From Phytophthora colocasiae (Eukaryota; Oomycota; Peronosporomycetes; Peronosporales; Peronosporaceae): a stretch of DNA of 64,000 nucleotides. The translations under genes and the position numbers were made by a program. The stretch lies in contig JAGKQI010000104.1 of NCBI GenBank assembly GCA_018806915.1, positions 2,059,007 through 2,123,006 on the forward strand. Reading direction: 5' to 3'. Under the pieces are notes generated by a model. It was given only the letters and a program-made list of their open reading frames with translations, made no database searches and was not told the origin of the DNA. Position 1 is the stretch's first letter. Each line of letters starts with the position of its first letter. Positions 59,345 to 64,000 of this stretch are shown here, in pieces.

Positions 59345-62300
59345 CTTTGGGAAGGCATCCTCGCCATGTTCCGAGCATCTGAGGACCCGTTTGGGGTGTC
59401 ATAACACATCTTGCGTGTTGACGCACGCCTTGTTGCTGCCTTGGCCCTGGTCCGGGGAGCCGCCCGGTATACCCGTCGTTAGAAGCAGCCGCAGTGGTGG
59501 CGCCGGCGACTCCCAGCTGTCGCGTGCTTAATGGCTGCCGCCCGACTCTGGAGAATGAAGTGGATAGAAGGCCGCCGTCGTTTTAATGGGTGCAAACCCA
59601 CCCCTGCTGACGACTCCTTCTGATCCCCTAACCCCAGTTGCGCCATTTCTGATTTCTCAATTCGGATAGTGGGTGCGGTTAGTTGCAACTTCAGGGTTTC
59701 CAGTGTTGTAAACACTGGTGCTGGTGAGTTGCCGAATCTGTACGACCGGACCCTTCGCGCCTCTTGAACTTGGGACAGTGTTGCTCTAAGCGTTTCTCAA
59801 CTGGCTGGCTTTGGAAGCGTTGCATGTTCTGAGAACTCTCTTTCTCCCTGTCGCGCTCGGCTTCCACGTCGCTCATTCGCTGCTGTAAGGCTTCAATTTG
59901 AGAAATCTGGTCCCGCTTCATCTTATCAGTTGCACGCATATGTACAGCCAAGAGTTTTGGCTTACTTCTCGTTGCTGCCGAAGATCAGCAAACTCTGATC
60001 TCCAGACGTTGGTTTTCAGAGTTCCAGAGTTCCGTTTTGTGAGTTTTCAACTTACGCGCTGTGACTTCTGAGTTTACTCTCAGATACCAGACTTCTGCGT
60101 TCTTCGGCGTCGTCAGCACGTCTCTCCGCCTCCAGTCTCAAGCGTTTTCGGACTTCAACAAGCGGACGGCAAACGTCTGGATCTCGCGTCTTGCTTCCAA
60201 GTCGCGTTGTTCCCGACGGCGATCACGTTCCAGGGACTCTGCCGTTCTCGGACCAAGAACTCCATCTGCTTTGTTCCATCCGGGCCCCGCTACTCCTGCC
60301 AGCTGCCTCATGACATTCAGTTCGACCTGGGCAAGCCCTGATCGGCAAGAGAACTTCGAGCTTCGAGACTTCGTAAAGACTTGAAGTGATGGAAATCAAG
60401 CGGCTGGAAGACACATTATGGAGATCCTCGCCTTACATCTCGAATGTCGTCATGGACGACTCGCCCCTTGACCGGCAATAGCCGGGCAGTGGAGCTTCTG
60501 AAGTATCTGTTGTTCTGAAATCCTGTGGAGAATCTTCTGAATGACAACTGGTTTTCAGACATCATCTCAGGAATTCCTGGCTTCAATCACCATTTCGAAA
60601 TCTGTCCACATCCATTGCCATGTTCTCGGGAGTTTGGAGGCACTTCAAGCCTCATGGTATCTCCATCAGTGAAACCACCGTCGCCTTGTGCAGTACTGCC
60701 CAGACCTCCTGCAGAAAGTGGCATGGTGTGACGCCGCCCCCCTGACTCATGGACATTAAAGACGAATCTGTTGAGCTTCCTGCGTGAAGTCAGGAATCCT
60801 GACGACTGGGTCATCCGAGGTCCTGCAATGACACTGGAAATTGGCACGTCCGACATCCGAGTCTGGAGAAGTGCCGTGATCTTTCAGACATTGGCGCCTC
60901 AGATTCCGGTCGCGTGTTATCAGAGCGGATCTCATACTGCGGCAGTGAAGACAGCGACGGCGTTGATAAAGCTGACGGTGCTGACGGGACTTGTGGGCGC
61001 GGCGGTCCCTGCCGTAAGCGCTTGGACCGCGGTGGACCGTCACTGCTGGAACCATCGGAACTGTGTGTCACTCGGAGTCCAACACCCGGAGTCGCATGAT
61101 CAATCGTTGTCCTTTGTAGGTCAGCGTCCTTGTCAGGTAACATACGGTCTGCTTCATCTTGGCTTGCTGTGTCTTCTCGTTCCATGTCTTCCGGGAGTCA
61201 GTTCACTTGTAACCTGGAGGTCACGGTGGGCCCACTCAACCAATTCTACATGAGTCGACTCTGAAGTTCGGACGCCACACTGCGGTACTTGTGACTGGAA
61301 GACAGCTGACGCTTGCGTTCGAGACCATGTTGGGAGGAGGGCGGCAGCCCAAACCCGCTTCGTACAGCATTGTTCCTGGAAGAATTGCCACACACTCTGG
61401 TGCTGTCAACCACCTAATCGGGATCCCGACATTGTAAGGATCTTGGATCCTGACCAAAACCACATGCCTTCACGTGAAACTCTGAGATCCAATATATCCT
61501 CAGGAAGATGGAGGAACATCGCCACTTGATGTAGCCGCCGGTCGCCGCAGCAGCTTTCTGGAAAGCATCAGCACTAGGCTTTACCGTCGGCCACATATAC
61601 TCGATGCTTGGCGCGATCAACTTCGCCAGCATCCATATCTCCAGCGGCGGAACTCACGACGCGATATACTTCAGGAGCACGTTCCCCATCAAGCTTGAGC
61701 CAGCCCTCTTGGTATTCTTCGGAGACGGTGTCTTCAGAGAATCTTTCGACTTGATCAACACGTCATCAGACAGACTGTGTGTCTTCAGACTTTGGGGATT
61801 GCGGAACATGTTCTTCAGAGATTCCGGGTTCTGGTTTCACTTCATCCACGATCAAGCTAGAAGTTGTTTGAGTCTGAACATGATCGATCACTTCCGGGGC
61901 TAACAAATCCATATCGGCGCCTCCCTCAGACGCCTCATCACCACCACGGGCAGTGGTCATCTCGTCACCAGAAGCTTCTGACTTCTGACGGGCCTTCAGA
62001 AATTATTCATCAGAGACAGCAGGTGTCTCCTGAGCTTCTAGTTTCTTCAGCAGGCTAGGGGTATTCTCGACCGCTGCCTCTGGGGACGCTTCAGCGAGAC
62101 TCAGCCAGGCTTCTTCTCTCGGTCAGCTTTCCTCTTCAGTAGCCGCCTTCTGGACAGCATCTGCTCAGTTGCTCCTTCGACAGACCTGTGTAGACGCTTG
62201 CACTGACGTGTCGAAGCACTCCCACCACTGACCACGTGGCGTCCTCCTCTCGTGGATCCTAAGTAGAACAGATCTTGGAATAGGCAAACGCTTGACATGG
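59345..62300 (-). pseudogene. gag: Gag N-terminal and middle region, decayed, copy D
   Basis: Remnants in several frames in the same order as copy B: coiled coil with ATDKMKRDQISQIEALQQRM (59.69-59.95 kb), an acidic part with DGDTMRLEVP (60.6-60.86 kb), a Ser/Pro-rich part (60.81-61.19 kb), and an acidic piece with VIDHVQTQTTSSLIVDEVKP (61.77-61.96 kb). The start codon used in copy B is not preserved. Changes here are mostly substitutions, unlike the insertion-rich noise of copy C, so this looks like true decay. Confidence 0.55.
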
Positions 62301-62353
62301 AAAACTTTCTCTTCTTGTACTCTCAAATCCAGAGATATCACGATTCCAAAGAT

Positions 62354-62370
62354 CCGGGCACGCGCAACCA
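62354..62370 (-). promoter_or_regulatory. Candidate primer-binding site, copy D
   Basis: Same site as in copy B with one inserted base near its start (in sense direction TGGTTGCGCGTGCCCGG). Confidence 0.5.
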
Positions 62371-62372
62371 GT

Positions 62373-64000
62373 TGCCGCGAAGCTGGTGAAACTTTGGTCA
62401 TGGAGCAGGGGGCGTATATAGAACCTTTGTTATGCTGATCAATGAAAAGTGGTTTTCAGAGTCCTATAACGATAGGTTGCCATGTGGTACCTTGCGGCAT
62501 CCTCGTGGGTTCGTTGTCTTCGGAACATATGACCTTCGCCGGAGTCTTATGAGTGTGGTGTGAGGAGAAGTAAGTTCCCTTGGAGTCTGGGTGTCGGTAT
62601 TCAGGAAATCCTTCCAGGAGCGTTCTGGAATCGGAATCTCTGGGAACTAAGATGGTTTCCATAAGTCAAGGCGGTCGAAAAGAGGCGTTAATATATTTAA
62701 GATAAAAAGTTTGAATTCGGTGTCTGAACATTACAAATCCGGTAAACTGAGATACCTGACTTTCAGAGATAAACAACTATTATACAGAGTTCTGAAATAT
62801 ACAAACAGATACAGCTGCTCTTGGTTCTTCTTAGTCTTGAACTGGTGGGCTAACACTCCAGGTCAACTAGGGACTTACTACCAGACACCTATTCACTGGT
62901 ATCCCTTTGCTGCCATGCACCACCCTCTAAATATAGAGGGAAAATATAAACCAATACAATCGGTTATATATAAATATTTCAGTCTACTTTGTACTCTGAA
63001 AAACGACTGTCTAGTTTGTGAGCCTGTCCAAACGATCAATATGAGTTTCTGGCCAATGTATAGAGTATATCAAAACAACAGACCCAAACTGTGATATATG
63101 GAATAGGCGGGGTCCTTTCTAATCTCTACGTTACCCGATCTCCACCTAAGGGGATTGAATTTGGTGAGAGATCACAACACGGCACGAATGCGGATGACGT
63201 AGCCTGGCTTGAATAATTTCTCGCGCGGACTTCTGGTGCAGAAAAGCAAACTGAACTTTGTTTATCGTTTATCTTCCTCGATAATGGTCACAGATATCTT
63301 GCACTCCCTTCTTCTTGTCGTCTTTGCGTCCTTTATGCAGGTCAGTCGTCATATCTCAGGTAATTTTGGTCTTTGTATAGATCTCAGATTAACTTGGTCT
63401 CAGTATGCAGTCTGTGCAGCCGATCTCGATGGGTTGACAGGCAGAGACGCTGCCATTACGGGGATGTGCAGGTCGGTAATCACTGTCAATGCGTGACTTG
63501 AACTTGGGTTCACTTGGCCTCTGCATGGCTCCGAATCTTCGGTGGTTTCAGAGTCTGATATCCTGGCTTTCAGAGTCTGATATCACTTGGCTTTTCAGAG
63601 CTCCGGTCACTCAGAGCAGAGATACCAGAATCTTGAACACGAAACCAGAGTACGGAGCACTCAATGCTTCAACGTACATGAAGATCTTGAGGGCTGCGCG
63701 GGCAAGGGTGGCGTCCGGCGCGCGATACTTGGTCTCTGCGGGTATATATTGTGAATCCTTGAACCATCCATCGTCGCGCTGGACGGTAACTGGATGAGGT
63801 CTCTCAGAGATACGTTCTTCTGAAAGAGACTTTCCGCCAGAATCCAGGGGCACTCATCGTCCGGGAAAGTCCGCACTCAGACGGAGTGTAGTCGACCTTC
63901 AGAGTTGTGCACACTCTGAAGTACACTTCTGGTCCTTTGGGCCCCTTTACAGTCAGGCGAAGGTTTATCCACAATCTTCCACAGATATCACACGGGTGCA
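62373..64000 (-). repeat. 5' LTR, copy D (truncated by window end)
   Basis: Matches the LTR family from TGCCGCG to the window end. It differs from its own 3' LTR by many substitutions, often transitions, for example cgcggagc to catggagc and tataccag to tatattta (about 62.69 kb). The TATA region is CTATATTTAG inside the kept CCCTCT/AGAGGG arms. Confidence 0.8.

Larger units (their letters stand above)
56152..64000 (-). mobile_element. Gag-only LTR retrotransposon, copy D (nearly complete, cut by window end)
   Basis: Minus-sense element inserted after GCTA (56148-56151), the same site as copies A-C. 3' LTR 56152-57835, internal 57836-62372 (4.54 kb), 5' LTR from 62373 and cut at 64000, about 100 bp short of its end. 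The half up to about 59.4 kb is clean and nearly identical to copy A. Beyond that, and in the 5' LTR, substitutions are frequent. The internal region codes only for Gag. Confidence 0.85.

Overview
The window is nuclear DNA of a eukaryote, most likely an oomycete of the Phytophthora/Peronosporales type. The main clue is the Gag protein of an LTR retrotransposon, whose core (WWERF, then WFNQLPKSVSRDWKRL, then RFITKL and LEYALQQDEDVW) resembles Gag domains I know from Phytophthora elements. No host protein-coding gene was found. Everything visible belongs to two interlocked repeat families. The first is a tandem array whose roughly 755-bp unit carries one intronless tRNA-Glu(CTC) gene. The second is a long-LTR, gag-only retrotransposon inserted in that array. 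Most apparent ORFs in the array are chance frames through CA/TG, AG and 9-bp repeats.

Layout: 1-4732 is the 3' part of retroelement copy A (sense +). 4733 to about 8.3 kb is a tRNA array on the minus strand. From about 8.44 kb to 11909 the array is on the plus strand. 11910-20223 is copy B (sense -), complete with two LTRs and a GCTA target duplication. 20224-32597 holds 15 tRNA units. 32598-42664 is copy C (sense -), badly scrambled. 42665-56151 holds 17 tRNA units, the last six exact and regular. 56152-64000 is copy D (sense -), cut by the window end within its 5' LTR.

All four retroelement copies interrupt the unit at the same nucleotide, GCTA|GCTG, about 222 bp downstream of the tRNA. 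One insertion followed by amplification of a 20-24 kb higher-order repeat is therefore more likely than four insertions. The left 16 kb is an inverted repeat centred near 8.32 kb: copy A mirrors copy B, and minus-strand units mirror plus-strand units.

The assembly itself needs caution. About 51.3-59.4 kb, and to a lesser extent 1-4.9 kb, read cleanly. Most of 18-51 kb carries small scattered insertions typical of unpolished long reads. Copy C (about 36.2-42.6 kb) reads as two registers of the same element interleaved, and 6.6-11.6 kb mixes both strands. Copy number, the inverted repeat and the frameshifts may thus partly reflect assembly error.

How the parts could work together: the tRNA genes have internal A and B boxes and a short T-run terminator, so each clean unit could be a working Pol III gene. 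The retroelement has LTR, TATA box, primer-binding site, polypurine tract and Gag but no protease, reverse transcriptase, RNase H or integrase, so it would depend on a related autonomous element. Coordinates were counted by eye and may be off by a few bases in noisy parts.
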